Part shown: positions 6,894 to 14,220 of the stretch, piece by piece | How positions within the stretch are numbered: the first letter of the stretch is position 1 | Layout of the letters: each line of letters begins with the position of its first letter | Virus record (IMG/VR): IMGVR_UViG_3300047476_000241 | Location: 1 to 20,189 of that record | DNA: 20,189 nt | Strand: one strand, 5' to 3' | Source: a virus | The notes under the pieces: generated by a model | The model's database searches: none | What the model was told of the DNA's origin: nothing | The model's input: the letters and a program-made list of their open reading frames with translations, nothing else | Made by a program: the position numbers and the translations under genes

Positions 6894-8029
6894 ACTTTTA
6901 CAGCATCTACAGCTTTACGCATTTCAAGTGAACCGGCTTTTGTGCCACCTTCATGTGAGTGAATATATCCACCAACATTTGCCATCCAATCAACACCAAC
7001 AATATCTACAATCGGCTGAACAAGACTTGGCTTCATTCCACATGATAGTGCAGGCACAACATTCTGTTCGTGAAGAACATTGATAACATTCTTCATCTCT
7101 TCTTCATCATCACTCAAATATCCTCCGAGCATACCTGCATGAATAGTGTCTACGCCGCAAAGACCAGCAAGGTAACACAATACAGACCAATCAATGTGAT
7201 ATCGATGCGTCTTCTCTGTCAGAACCTTGTCACCACTCTTCTGATAATGAATGTAGAGAGGTAAATCAAGATCACGAATTGTCTTATAAGCGCCTAGACC
7301 AGACCAGATATTGATATGAACTCCTGTACCACCTTCATTTGCTACAAAACGGGCACGACTTGTTACTGTATGCGGATCACCATTGATACAGAACGTATAA
7401 ACAACTTTACGACCGCACTTTGCAAGATAATTAGAAATGAGAGGCACTCTCTTATCAAGAGTACAGATAGCCGGGTTAGCAAGTATCTCATCTTCTTTGA
7501 TGAAGTCTACACCACCCTCAACAAGTTCTTTTGTCATTTCTAGCAATTGTTCTGGTGTGATACCAGTCTTAGGCTTGACAATACCACCAAAGAAAGGCTT
7601 GTCATATGACCCGGTATACTTACGCATACCGCTGATACCATACTTAGGTCCTTTGAAGCCAGCTTTTTGCTTATCGATAGAAAGTCCAACAAGATGACAT
7701 TGAGTGATGTTATCAATGTCCATTTGGCCGCCCATCAAGAAGCACATCAACTGTGCAACACCATCGGTAGACCAATTAATGTTTGCATATGGGAATCCAA
7801 TCCAAACATGGCCGCTATTCACTCGCTCTAGATTATCATCATATAAAATCTTTGCAGAATGATTGTCGATCATCTCTGTTGTTTCCCAAACGCTTCGCGC
7901 ATTTGGATTACCGATACTCTGTCCTATCGCTAGTTCTTTAGCGGCAGCCATGAGAGTTGTCTTAGACTCCAAGAAATACTTGGCCCAGAAATACTTTTCA
8001 TTGTCAAATTCGTTAAGAATAATATCCAT
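6890..8029 (-). CDS. RuBisCO-like protein (form IV type)
   Basis: The 379-residue protein shows the RuBisCO large-chain barrel. GGIVKPKTGITPEQ at 148-161 holds the equivalents of Lys175 and Lys177. GGVDFIKEDE at 172-181 keeps the carbamylated Lys201 and metal ligands Asp203 and Glu204 (K178, D180, E181). IHYQ at 260-263 keeps His294, and TIHAG at 295-299 keeps His327. SCGMKP at 329-334 and VGGYIH at 352-357 form the phosphate loops. Carboxylase residues are lost: loop-6 Lys334 reads Tyr304, Arg295 reads Tyr262, and the N-terminal Glu60, Thr65/Trp66 and Asn123 are not seen. It should therefore be a non-carboxylating enolase, isomerase or decarboxylase-type enzyme acting on a phosphorylated sugar. 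It lies between a nucleotidyltransferase and a phosphodiesterase, with overlaps on both sides. Confidence 0.87.
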   Translation of the reverse strand: MDIILNEFDNEKYFWAKYFLESKTTLMAAAKELAIGQSIGNPNARSVWETTEMIDNHSAKILYDDNLERVNSGHVWIGFPYANINWSTDGVAQLMCFLMGGQMDIDNITQCHLVGLSIDKQKAGFKGPKYGISGMRKYTGSYDKPFFGGIVKPKTGITPEQLLEMTKELVEGGVDFIKEDEILANPAICTLDKRVPLISNYLAKCGRKVVYTFCINGDPHTVTSRARFVANEGGTGVHINIWSGLGAYKTIRDLDLPLYIHYQKSGDKVLTEKTHRYHIDWSVLCYLAGLCGVDTIHAGMLGGYLSDDEEEMKNVINVLHEQNVVPALSCGMKPSLVQPIVDIVGVDWMANVGGYIHSHEGGTKAGSLEMRKAVDAVKV

Positions 8030-8748
8030 TATGCACCCTTATATCTCAAATATTTTTGTAAATCTTCTGGAGTTCCAATCGGATGATGCCGCTTGATATC
8101 ATAGATTTCAATCTTTGCACCTTCTTCGATCATCATGTTATATGTCGGACAAATATAGAACTCATTGTTTGTTCTGATATTGAACTTTATCATACGCTGT
8201 GCTGAAGCGAAGAAATCATAAGCTTTCTTCCATGCATAGACACCAACTGTGGCCACATTGCTGATAACAACCTTCTCGGCAACTTCTACAACATACTTTC
8301 CTAATTCATCCATCTTAGCATAGCTGTGCTTCTTATCAAGGCTTCTGAATGTGAAGATTGCTCCGTCCATGTCACCGGTATAGAACCAATCATAGAAATC
8401 TTCTCGGTGATATTCCATGATCTGATCAGTGTTAGCGATGATGAGAGGAGCATCAGGATTGATAGCAAACTTACCGAGCAGTGCTGTACATGCAGCGCCC
8501 TCTGTCAATCCGTCTACTTCAACGATCTTGTATGAATTAACTCTTTTGAAAGCCTGTCTGAGTTTATCACCATATTGGTGCATGTGTGCTTTCTGCACAA
8601 GGAACACATAATCATTCTCATATCCCATATTTTCGATAACACGTTCGATCATGGGTTTACCAAGCACATCTACTAATGGCTTTGGGTCTTCATATCCACA
8701 TTCTGCGAAACGCTTACCTGCGCCCGCCATCGGTAAAAGTATCTGCAT
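8029..8748 (-). CDS. Sugar-phosphate nucleotidyltransferase-like protein
   Basis: The 239-residue protein has the NTP_transferase signature LLPMAGAGKRF at 4-14 followed by PKPLVDVLGKPMIERVI at 22-38. LTEGAACTAL at 81-90 is the nucleotide-recognition loop and IANTDQIM at 104-111 carries the metal-binding Asp108. It is shorter than full mannose-1-phosphate guanylyltransferases and lacks their C-terminal domain, resembling compact capsule cytidylyl- or uridylyl-type enzymes. It activates a phosphorylated compound by transfer of an NMP. Candidates are mannose-1-phosphate, which would complete the GDP-mannose route, or the product of the RuBisCO-like protein encoded immediately after it (TAATG overlap). 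The base and the substrate cannot be fixed from sequence. Confidence 0.8.
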   Translation of the reverse strand: MQILLPMAGAGKRFAECGYEDPKPLVDVLGKPMIERVIENMGYENDYVFLVQKAHMHQYGDKLRQAFKRVNSYKIVEVDGLTEGAACTALLGKFAINPDAPLIIANTDQIMEYHREDFYDWFYTGDMDGAIFTFRSLDKKHSYAKMDELGKYVVEVAEKVVISNVATVGVYAWKKAYDFFASAQRMIKFNIRTNNEFYICPTYNMMIEEGAKIEIYDIKRHHPIGTPEDLQKYLRYKGA

Positions 8749-8749
8749 A

Positions 8750-9454
8750 TTAACCTCTCAATTTATTCCATGCGCTAAAGTCATCACGTATGAGGGAGTG
8801 CCTCATGCTGCCATACTTATCCGGCTCAAAAGGATGGTCAACATCAACATAGACCATATTGTCACCAGATAGACCATAAGCTTGCAAATTTGCACACATC
8901 AATTCTTCACCATTATATGGGCAACCTTGGCCATGAATGAAGTCTATGTTGTTATAGGTTTGTGCATACATGTTCATCACTTCAGGTGTGCCGTATGCAT
9001 ATTGGTCATTTGCAACGGTGTGCTGCGGATTCTGCCGGCAATTAGGCACATAAATCTTACCCGCTTGAACTTCTTCATATGCAAGCTTCTTGTTGATAGC
9101 GAAGTCGAAGCGCGAACGAATGACCACATCATACTTGATATTGAATGTCTGAGCATATTTCTTACACACATGATTGCACATGAAAACAGAGTAGAACATC
9201 TGTGTCGTGTTGTATGCAGGATATTGTGGATTGCCTACATTATACTTCTTGAAGAAATTTTCATTCAAGGGTAGTTCATAAGTCATGTCGGCAGGCTTAT
9301 AGAGTCCTTCGATCTTGTCTAATAGTTCGGCAGGATATAACCATGAGTGAATGAAGACATCTACATCATAATGATCAAGAAGGTTCTTCTTGTGATACTC
9401 ATAACCTTTTTCAAATGATCTAGGCTGGCCAGATAAACATAATGCAATTTTCAT
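8750..9454 (-). CDS. Putative glycosyltransferase-like protein
   Basis: I chose the ATG at 9454, which overlaps the FkbM stop as ATGA, rather than an in-frame ATG 15 bases upstream, giving 234 residues. The N-terminus MKIALCLSGQPRSFEKGYEY and then DVDVFIHSW resemble a class of phage and algal-virus proteins annotated as hypothetical or transferase-like, which begin with a Rossmann-type strand, SGQPR and a V-x-x-H-x-W pattern. YDVVIRSRFDFAINK around residue 107-121 looks like a GT-A strand with an acidic end. Catalytic residues cannot be assigned. The position inside the glycan operon supports a transferase role. Confidence 0.5.
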   Translation of the reverse strand: MKIALCLSGQPRSFEKGYEYHKKNLLDHYDVDVFIHSWLYPAELLDKIEGLYKPADMTYELPLNENFFKKYNVGNPQYPAYNTTQMFYSVFMCNHVCKKYAQTFNIKYDVVIRSRFDFAINKKLAYEEVQAGKIYVPNCRQNPQHTVANDQYAYGTPEVMNMYAQTYNNIDFIHGQGCPYNGEELMCANLQAYGLSGDNMVYVDVDHPFEPDKYGSMRHSLIRDDFSAWNKLRG

Positions 9455-10074
9455 CGTGAGAATATCCAATCTTCTTGTACAACAACACCGGTTGATGGAT
9501 CATGATTTTGATAGATGGGTTCAACTAACAAATTCTGCTTAAAGCCAAGACTGGACAAGAATTCTGCTACTTCATCCTTGAGAGGTGCGCCTTTATTATA
9601 TTCTTGCAGCGTCATTTCAATCTGAACATGCTTTGCTTGAGCGAATGTCTTTTCACCACCCTTGATGATATCAACTTCTGAACCTTGAGTGTCCATCTTG
9701 ATGAACTCGAAAACTTTTTGTTCACCAAACTTTTCAAAGATCACCTCATCTAGAAGCTTGGTCTGAACAGTCATGAAGTCTTCTGGATTATAATGAATAG
9801 TGTTTTCTTGATAGTAAGAGACACCGGTGCAAATCATGTTCTTACGATTGATGTAGAGCTTTACATCCTTCTTCTCGTTAGAGAGACATGCGATTTCATA
9901 TGGTACACCGATACGGCTCAAGTGATTATCACACCAAGGATTGGCCTCAAGCATGAAGATATCAATATTAGGAAAACAGTACTTGATCACATGTGAGTAT
10001 CGACCAACATTAGCACCAATGTCCAGTACACTACTGATCGAATTCTGATCAATGAAGTCTATTACTTTCTGCAT
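9451..10074 (-). CDS. FkbM-family methyltransferase
   Basis: The 207-residue protein has the SAM-binding motif VLDIGANVGRYS at 16-27, an acidic residue after the second strand (MLEANPW), and the FkbM core FIKMDTQGSEVDIIKGGE near 123-140. FkbM enzymes are SAM-dependent O-methyltransferases often found in polysaccharide and glycopeptide clusters, where they methylate sugar hydroxyls. Here it lies between a GT10 transferase and a second transferase-like gene, so methylation of the transferred glycan is the likely role. The gap to the preceding gene is two bases and the stop overlaps the next ATG. Confidence 0.87.
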   Translation of the reverse strand: MQKVIDFIDQNSISSVLDIGANVGRYSHVIKYCFPNIDIFMLEANPWCDNHLSRIGVPYEIACLSNEKKDVKLYINRKNMICTGVSYYQENTIHYNPEDFMTVQTKLLDEVIFEKFGEQKVFEFIKMDTQGSEVDIIKGGEKTFAQAKHVQIEMTLQEYNKGAPLKDEVAEFLSSLGFKQNLLVEPIYQNHDPSTGVVVQEDWIFSR

Positions 10075-10076
10075 TA

Positions 10077-10961
10077 TTATTCACCTTTGTAAACATAGTT
10101 TAAGAACCAGCGCCTGAAGCGATCTAAATCTATATATCTGTTCTTTGGATTGATGAAAGGAGTATTCATCTTCTTAAGCCACAGATCCATGTTCTTATCT
10201 ACCAACATAACATGGGCTATCATCTCTGCATCAGTTTCAAAATCATGACGATTGATGAAAGCTTCTGTATTGAAATCCATATCGACAACAGGACTACCCC
10301 AGTAAATAGGCAGTGTGCCTGCTATACGCGCATGAGGAAGTTTTTCTGTTACGTAACCTGGATAAGAACTGTTCTCATAACAAAGATTGAAACGATAGTC
10401 TTTCAAAAATTCCATCTTATGTAGTTGAGCCTCTGGACCTCTAGGTATGACACGACCAATGTTATTGAACAATGGACCTGCGGCATCTATTTGCCGATAT
10501 AAAGACAGAAACTCAAACATGTTATTACGATTATGACTGCCTCCATTACCAGAAACAAAACCACAAAACTTTGTGCGACTGTGCCAGTCATCAGATGTTA
10601 CTGTAGTCTTGTTAACATCATACAAACTCTTGCATCCCATTCTCACACCATTGAAGTTGTCAAGAATGTAGAGAGGCAGACGGTAGAACGGAGACCCATC
10701 AATAAAATCAAATGAGATGGCAAAGTGTGCCTGATAGTTCCATGGTCTACGATTTTCACCAGTGAAGAAAATCTTTCGTACCTTACTAACATCATAAGAT
10801 AGGTTTTTAGTACCAAATGTTTCATCTGCGAAGATGAGGTATTCTGGATTTTCATCATCACGTTCAATGTCAAATAATACAGATAGAGTGTCTAAAAAAA
10901 ATTCATCCATCGTAGGATAATAGTCGGTGAATCCAAGTTTGAGTTTAGGCTTCGTCATCAT
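10077..10961 (-). CDS. Alpha-fucosyltransferase-like glycosyltransferase, GT10
   Basis: The 294-residue protein matches bacterial alpha-1,3-fucosyltransferases of the Helicobacter pylori type. GFTDYYPTMDEFFLDTL sits at 10-26. KFCGFVSGNGGSHNRNNMFE at 131-150 matches the KFCAFV...RN block. YRFNLCYENSSYPGYVTEKL at 189-208 is the GT10 signature holding the donor-binding Glu196 and TEK. PIYWGSPVVDMDFN at 218-231 follows. GT10 enzymes use GDP-L-fucose; a related GDP-6-deoxyhexose such as colitose is possible here. It sits in the same operon as Gmd and an Fcl/ColC-like enzyme that could make its donor. The C-terminal heptad repeats of H. pylori enzymes are absent. It overlaps the preceding gene by 17 bases. 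Confidence 0.9.
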   Translation of the reverse strand: MMTKPKLKLGFTDYYPTMDEFFLDTLSVLFDIERDDENPEYLIFADETFGTKNLSYDVSKVRKIFFTGENRRPWNYQAHFAISFDFIDGSPFYRLPLYILDNFNGVRMGCKSLYDVNKTTVTSDDWHSRTKFCGFVSGNGGSHNRNNMFEFLSLYRQIDAAGPLFNNIGRVIPRGPEAQLHKMEFLKDYRFNLCYENSSYPGYVTEKLPHARIAGTLPIYWGSPVVDMDFNTEAFINRHDFETDAEMIAHVMLVDKNMDLWLKKMNTPFINPKNRYIDLDRFRRWFLNYVYKGE

Positions 10962-11841
10962 ATTTCACTCTCATCTTTTCAGTTAGTCCAGCAATCCGAT
11001 CATACTGGTGTACAATACAGAAAGGAATGCCGTGGCTGTTACACACAGTACCGTCTTCTTGAATGATTGGTTGCTTATACATGTACTTTGTTTGATACAC
11101 AATCTGTGCAGTAGGATCATTTCTTTGACCAATATCACCAGCACCAGATTGAATGGCTGCCAAAGTTGTGCCGAGATTGCATGTCCAACCGGAATCATTA
11201 CCAAAGAACTCTGCACGACTTTTAACCAGATCAGTATTCAGAATGAAATTGTAGACTGCCTGATCGACAATGTTGATGGGTCTATTGATACTTAACTGCA
11301 AGATCATAAGCATGATATCACGAACAATATCAAGTTGACCTGCCATAACACCTACATTGTATATCTCAATGCGCTTGATGAGATTGTGAAAGAATGGCCC
11401 AAAAGCTTGTAGATAGTTATTGTTACCCCATGGTTCGTCTTCATATGCAAGGCCTTCGCCGGCGGCAACGAAATCACACATATCATCGAATGCCAGAAAG
11501 TCAGAAGGATTTCTCTGAAATACCACATCACGAACATCTGTTGCGATTACAAAATCATACTCTGTACCACATGTGTTCAGAAAGTTCCAGATATGAAAGA
11601 ACCTTTCAACATGAGGCGGCATTTGTTGGTGTGTAACGTAGTTGCCTCCAGCATCTTCACGACCATAAGGAACTACGATAGCACCGGCGGCAGTAATCTT
11701 CTTGATATCTGTTGCATAGATGTTCGTAGCTAGAAGAACGATATCGCCTTCAAAACCAGACCTCTTTGCAGAATTGATCCAGTATTTTACTTTATCGTAA
11801 TCGTAGTTCGACATGCCGCCTATGATTAGGTCTTTACTCAT
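10945..11841 (-). CDS. Putative GT-A-type glycosyltransferase
   Basis: The 298-residue protein begins with a strand, DLIIGGMSNYDYDKVKYW, and has FVIATDVRDVVFQRNP at 97-112. There the D102-x-x-D105 motif after hydrophobic residues resembles the metal-binding site of GT-A enzymes. NVGVMAG at 162-168 and IVDQAVYN at 191-198 are arrangements seen in GT8-like and related families. I cannot place it in a numbered family. Its ATG overlaps the stop of the HNH gene as ATGA. Donor and acceptor are unknown. Confidence 0.62.
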   Translation of the reverse strand: MSKDLIIGGMSNYDYDKVKYWINSAKRSGFEGDIVLLATNIYATDIKKITAAGAIVVPYGREDAGGNYVTHQQMPPHVERFFHIWNFLNTCGTEYDFVIATDVRDVVFQRNPSDFLAFDDMCDFVAAGEGLAYEDEPWGNNNYLQAFGPFFHNLIKRIEIYNVGVMAGQLDIVRDIMLMILQLSINRPINIVDQAVYNFILNTDLVKSRAEFFGNDSGWTCNLGTTLAAIQSGAGDIGQRNDPTAQIVYQTKYMYKQPIIQEDGTVCNSHGIPFCIVHQYDRIAGLTEKMRVKYDDEA

Positions 11842-12341
11842 TTTTCATTCCTTTTCTTATGAGACATACACATTTTCTGTTTGGTTTCTTCTGTTGCTTT
11901 GTTACCGAGTTTTGCGTATCTCATTTTAGTAAGTGTTTCGATGGTGTATACTTTACCCTGATTTATCTTACTGAGATATTGTTTTGTTTCTTCTGTATGT
12001 TTGAAAGATAAGTTACGACCTAAAGACCATCCTTCTTTCAAATATTCATCAAGCTGATCAGGATAAACTTTCTTTACGATACCATTCTTATGAATATTCT
12101 TTCGGCCTTTATTGGTCTGTCCTGCTTGTATGATAGCTCTTCTTTTTGCTTCGTCAAGACCAATTTGACCGGATAAGAAATGCCAAGCAATTTTATCTTG
12201 TTCGTGTCCTAAATCTTCCCATAGTTGCTTGTGTAGTTCTGCATGTTGCTCAACAGTTACGCAAACTAAATTAGATGCATCATTACTACCTCCCATGTGC
12301 CGAGGTATGATATGGTGAAAGTGATGCATCACTTTAGCCAT
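11838..12341 (-). CDS. HNH homing endonuclease with NUMOD3-like repeats
   Basis: The 167-residue protein starts with an HNH domain: HHFHHIIPRHMGGSNDASNL at 6-25, then EQHAELHKQLW with the closing histidines. The C-terminal half has NUMOD3-like DNA-binding motifs, SFKHTEETKQYLSKINQGK and ATEETKQKM. This is the layout of free-standing homing endonucleases that spread between phages. It is rich in Lys and Gln and looks more AT-rich than its neighbours, consistent with late arrival. It is inserted between two glycosyltransferase genes yet overlaps both (13 bases upstream, ATGA downstream), so it is translated within the operon. Confidence 0.85.
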   Translation of the reverse strand: MAKVMHHFHHIIPRHMGGSNDASNLVCVTVEQHAELHKQLWEDLGHEQDKIAWHFLSGQIGLDEAKRRAIIQAGQTNKGRKNIHKNGIVKKVYPDQLDEYLKEGWSLGRNLSFKHTEETKQYLSKINQGKVYTIETLTKMRYAKLGNKATEETKQKMCMSHKKRNEK

Positions 12342-13090
12342 GGCAGTTCTCCATTGTAGTTCTTCAGTTGCTGTTCATTACCTAACAAGAAGAAGTCTGC
12401 TGTGACTGAGTTAGGATTTCCATCAAGACGATAACAGAGTGTGTGTTTCCTGTTACAATCCCATTTTGGGTTATAGTTTAACGCATTGTAGAGATAATGT
12501 CTATCACCGCCCCAACCATGGTGCCAGTGATGTGAAGTCTTATTAAGGAATTTTCTATTGAATGCAAATGCTGAAGTATCAATGAGCATCTGCGGTTGTT
12601 TGTCGAAAGTCATGTAGATTGGCCATTTACCTAATGCTTCACAATTGTCATCGCAAACGTATGTCTTATTCGGTTCAAAAATTTTGCGAAGAGAGTATGC
12701 GAAGTCATTGCCGCGATCTAGAACTTCTACAAGAGAAGAAACATGGTCTGGCTCATACCAATTGTCTTCGTCAAGAAAGAAGATGTAATCTGAATTGATT
12801 AGATGTGGCATACCGGCATAGATGCGATGACCGTAAAAATTACCTCCTGCTTTACCTGTGTTAAATGGTAAAGTGGTTACTGTAATATTATCATGTCCTT
12901 TATTTTCATAATCATACCTTACTGGTATATGGTCGATAGTATCTTTCCAATACTCAATTCCATCTACTACAATTAGATGTTTGATATTAGAATATGTCTG
13001 TTGCTGAACCGAGTGTATTGCATCTTTAAGCTTAGGAGAGCCGATGGTGGGTGTGATTACTGTCACAGATTTTTCGATGATGAGTTTCAT
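12329..13090 (-). CDS. Glycosyltransferase family 2-like protein
   Basis: The 253-residue protein has the GT2 beginning TVITPTIGSPKLKDAIHSVQ at 10-29 and a following HLIVVDG at 38-44. FFLDEDNWYEPDH at 104-116 contains the DED (107-109) metal and nucleotide-sugar motif. It lacks membrane segments and is likely a soluble or peripheral transferase. It is the first gene of the glycan operon. Its ATG lies about 14 bases after the T-run of the terminator-like hairpin that follows pstS, with TAGG as a weak ribosome-binding site. Donor and acceptor are unknown. Confidence 0.8.
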   Translation of the reverse strand: MKLIIEKSVTVITPTIGSPKLKDAIHSVQQQTYSNIKHLIVVDGIEYWKDTIDHIPVRYDYENKGHDNITVTTLPFNTGKAGGNFYGHRIYAGMPHLINSDYIFFLDEDNWYEPDHVSSLVEVLDRGNDFAYSLRKIFEPNKTYVCDDNCEALGKWPIYMTFDKQPQMLIDTSAFAFNRKFLNKTSHHWHHGWGGDRHYLYNALNYNPKWDCNRKHTLCYRLDGNPNSVTADFFLLGNEQQLKNYNGELPWLK

Positions 13091-13104
13091 GATGTACCTA
13101 TAAT

Positions 13105-13132
13105 AAAAAAGAAGACACCAGTATATAGTGCC
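13105..13132 (-). terminator. Intrinsic terminator after pstS
   Basis: On the minus strand a 7-bp stem (GGCACTA with TGGTGTC, two G.U pairs) closes a 5-base loop and is followed by TTC and six T. It lies 23 bases after the pstS stop and about 14 bases before the ATG of the GT2 gene, so it separates pstS from the glycan operon while leaving little room for a promoter. Confidence 0.65.
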
Positions 13133-13155
13133 TTCCCGTTACCACTGTTAGATTT

Positions 13156-14118
13156 TTATTGTAGAGAGATTAGACCCTTTTCGGTAAGATACCCTTCTTC
13201 ACCGATTGCGTCTTCGCTTTTGTATGCTTCCATAAACTCTTTCAAGTTTGGTATAACATCAAAGTGTTCATTTTTAAAGTAAACAAACAATGGACGAGAG
13301 ATGGGATATTCACCTGCCTTGATTGCATCATACTCAGGAGCAACACCATCAACAGTTGCACCCTTTACGATGTTGGCGCTTTCTTCAAGAAATGAGAAAC
13401 CAAAAATACCAAGTGCATTTGGGTTATTCTGTAGCTTCTGAATGATTAGAGTATCATTTTCACCAGCTTCAATAAATGCGCCATCTTCACGCATGGACTT
13501 ACACATAGACTTTTCTTCATCTTCTGTAACAGTCAGATTGTTGCTCTTGATAGCTTCCTTACATGCCTTTTCCATCACAAGTTCAACAAAGGAATCTCTG
13601 GTGCCAGAAGTAGGCGGAGGTCCAAGAACTTCAATCTTACCATCAGACAGTGCAGGATTTACGTCCTTCCATGTCTTGTATGGATTCTCAACAACTTCGC
13701 CATCAATGATAACGAACTTGGCTAGTGCGCGATAGATATCATCCTTAGTCAAGTTCATATCTTCATGTTCCTTTGCCATAGCAAGGACGATAGCATCATA
13801 ACCAATCTTGACTTCGGTTGCAGTCACACCATTTGTTTTACACATCTCAATTTCACTGTCTTTCATAGGACGCGATGCGTTCACTGCATCAGGCGTATCT
13901 TCTCCAACACCAGCGCAAAACAACTTGATGCCGCCGCCTGTACCAGTGGATTCAACAACAGGTGTTGGTGCACCAGTTGTCTTACCAAACTGTTCTGCTA
14001 CCGTAGTTGTAAAAGGATAGACAGTAGATGATCCGACAATTCGGATTTGATCACGGGCAGCAAGTGCTGGTGCAATAGCAAGGCTGAAAGCAACAGCAGC
14101 AATTAAAAGTCTCTTCAT
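13156..14118 (-). CDS. pstS: Periplasmic phosphate-binding protein PstS
   Basis: I chose the fifth-codon ATG at 14118 because GGAG lies six bases upstream of it and it begins a clean signal peptide, MKRLLIAAVAFSLAIAPALA, with ALA/A as cleavage site. This gives 320 residues. The mature protein shows the phosphate-binding loop GSSTVYPFT at 29-37, GTGGGIKLFCAG at 59-70, NASRPM at 80-85 and TSGTRDSFVEL at 170-180. PstS binds phosphate for the host PstCAB importer and is a known auxiliary gene of marine T4-like phages, thought to sustain phosphate uptake during infection. The version with FCAG and NASRP resembles alphaproteobacterial PstS. It is flanked by terminator hairpins on both sides. I saw no Pho box upstream. 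Confidence 0.94.
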   Translation of the reverse strand: MKRLLIAAVAFSLAIAPALAARDQIRIVGSSTVYPFTTTVAEQFGKTTGAPTPVVESTGTGGGIKLFCAGVGEDTPDAVNASRPMKDSEIEMCKTNGVTATEVKIGYDAIVLAMAKEHEDMNLTKDDIYRALAKFVIIDGEVVENPYKTWKDVNPALSDGKIEVLGPPPTSGTRDSFVELVMEKACKEAIKSNNLTVTEDEEKSMCKSMREDGAFIEAGENDTLIIQKLQNNPNALGIFGFSFLEESANIVKGATVDGVAPEYDAIKAGEYPISRPLFVYFKNEHFDVIPNLKEFMEAYKSEDAIGEEGYLTEKGLISLQ

Positions 14119-14130
14119 ACACTTCTCCAT

Positions 14131-14165
14131 AAAAAATCCAAGGCAGACCTATTTCTGCCTTGGAT
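14131..14165 (-). terminator. Strong intrinsic terminator upstream of pstS
   Basis: A perfect 12-bp stem (14136-14147 with 14154-14165, six-base loop) is followed on the minus strand by T6. The hairpin ends transcription coming from the hsp20 genes. Its T-run ends only about 12 bases before the pstS start codon. The plus strand has no T-run after the stem, so it works in one direction only. Confidence 0.88.
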
Positions 14166-14172
14166 AATATCG

Positions 14173-14220
14173 TCAATGACCAGATAACCAGTCGGACTCT
14201 TCATTAGTATACGGTGCCAT
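14173..14220 (-). CDS. Possible 15-residue micro-ORF (MAPYTNEESDWLSGH)
   Basis: The ATG shares a base with the stop of the DUF3563-like gene (TAATG), and AAGGAG lies nine bases upstream, a strong Shine-Dalgarno match placed inside the end of the preceding gene. The peptide is acidic with two aromatic residues. It ends just before the terminator stem. It may be a translated microprotein or a leader; no family is known to me. Confidence 0.4.
   Translation of the reverse strand: MAPYTNEESDWLSGH

Noticed and set aside
6890-8029. Annotation as a CO2-fixing RuBisCO large subunit
   Set aside because: By eye the loop-6 lysine, Arg295 and the N-terminal Glu and Asn needed for carboxylation are missing, so the form IV-type name is used.
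8882-9274. A 130-codon plus-strand open frame
   Set aside because: It lies wholly antisense to a transferase-like gene that fits the operon, has no recognisable motif, and every supported gene is on the other strand.
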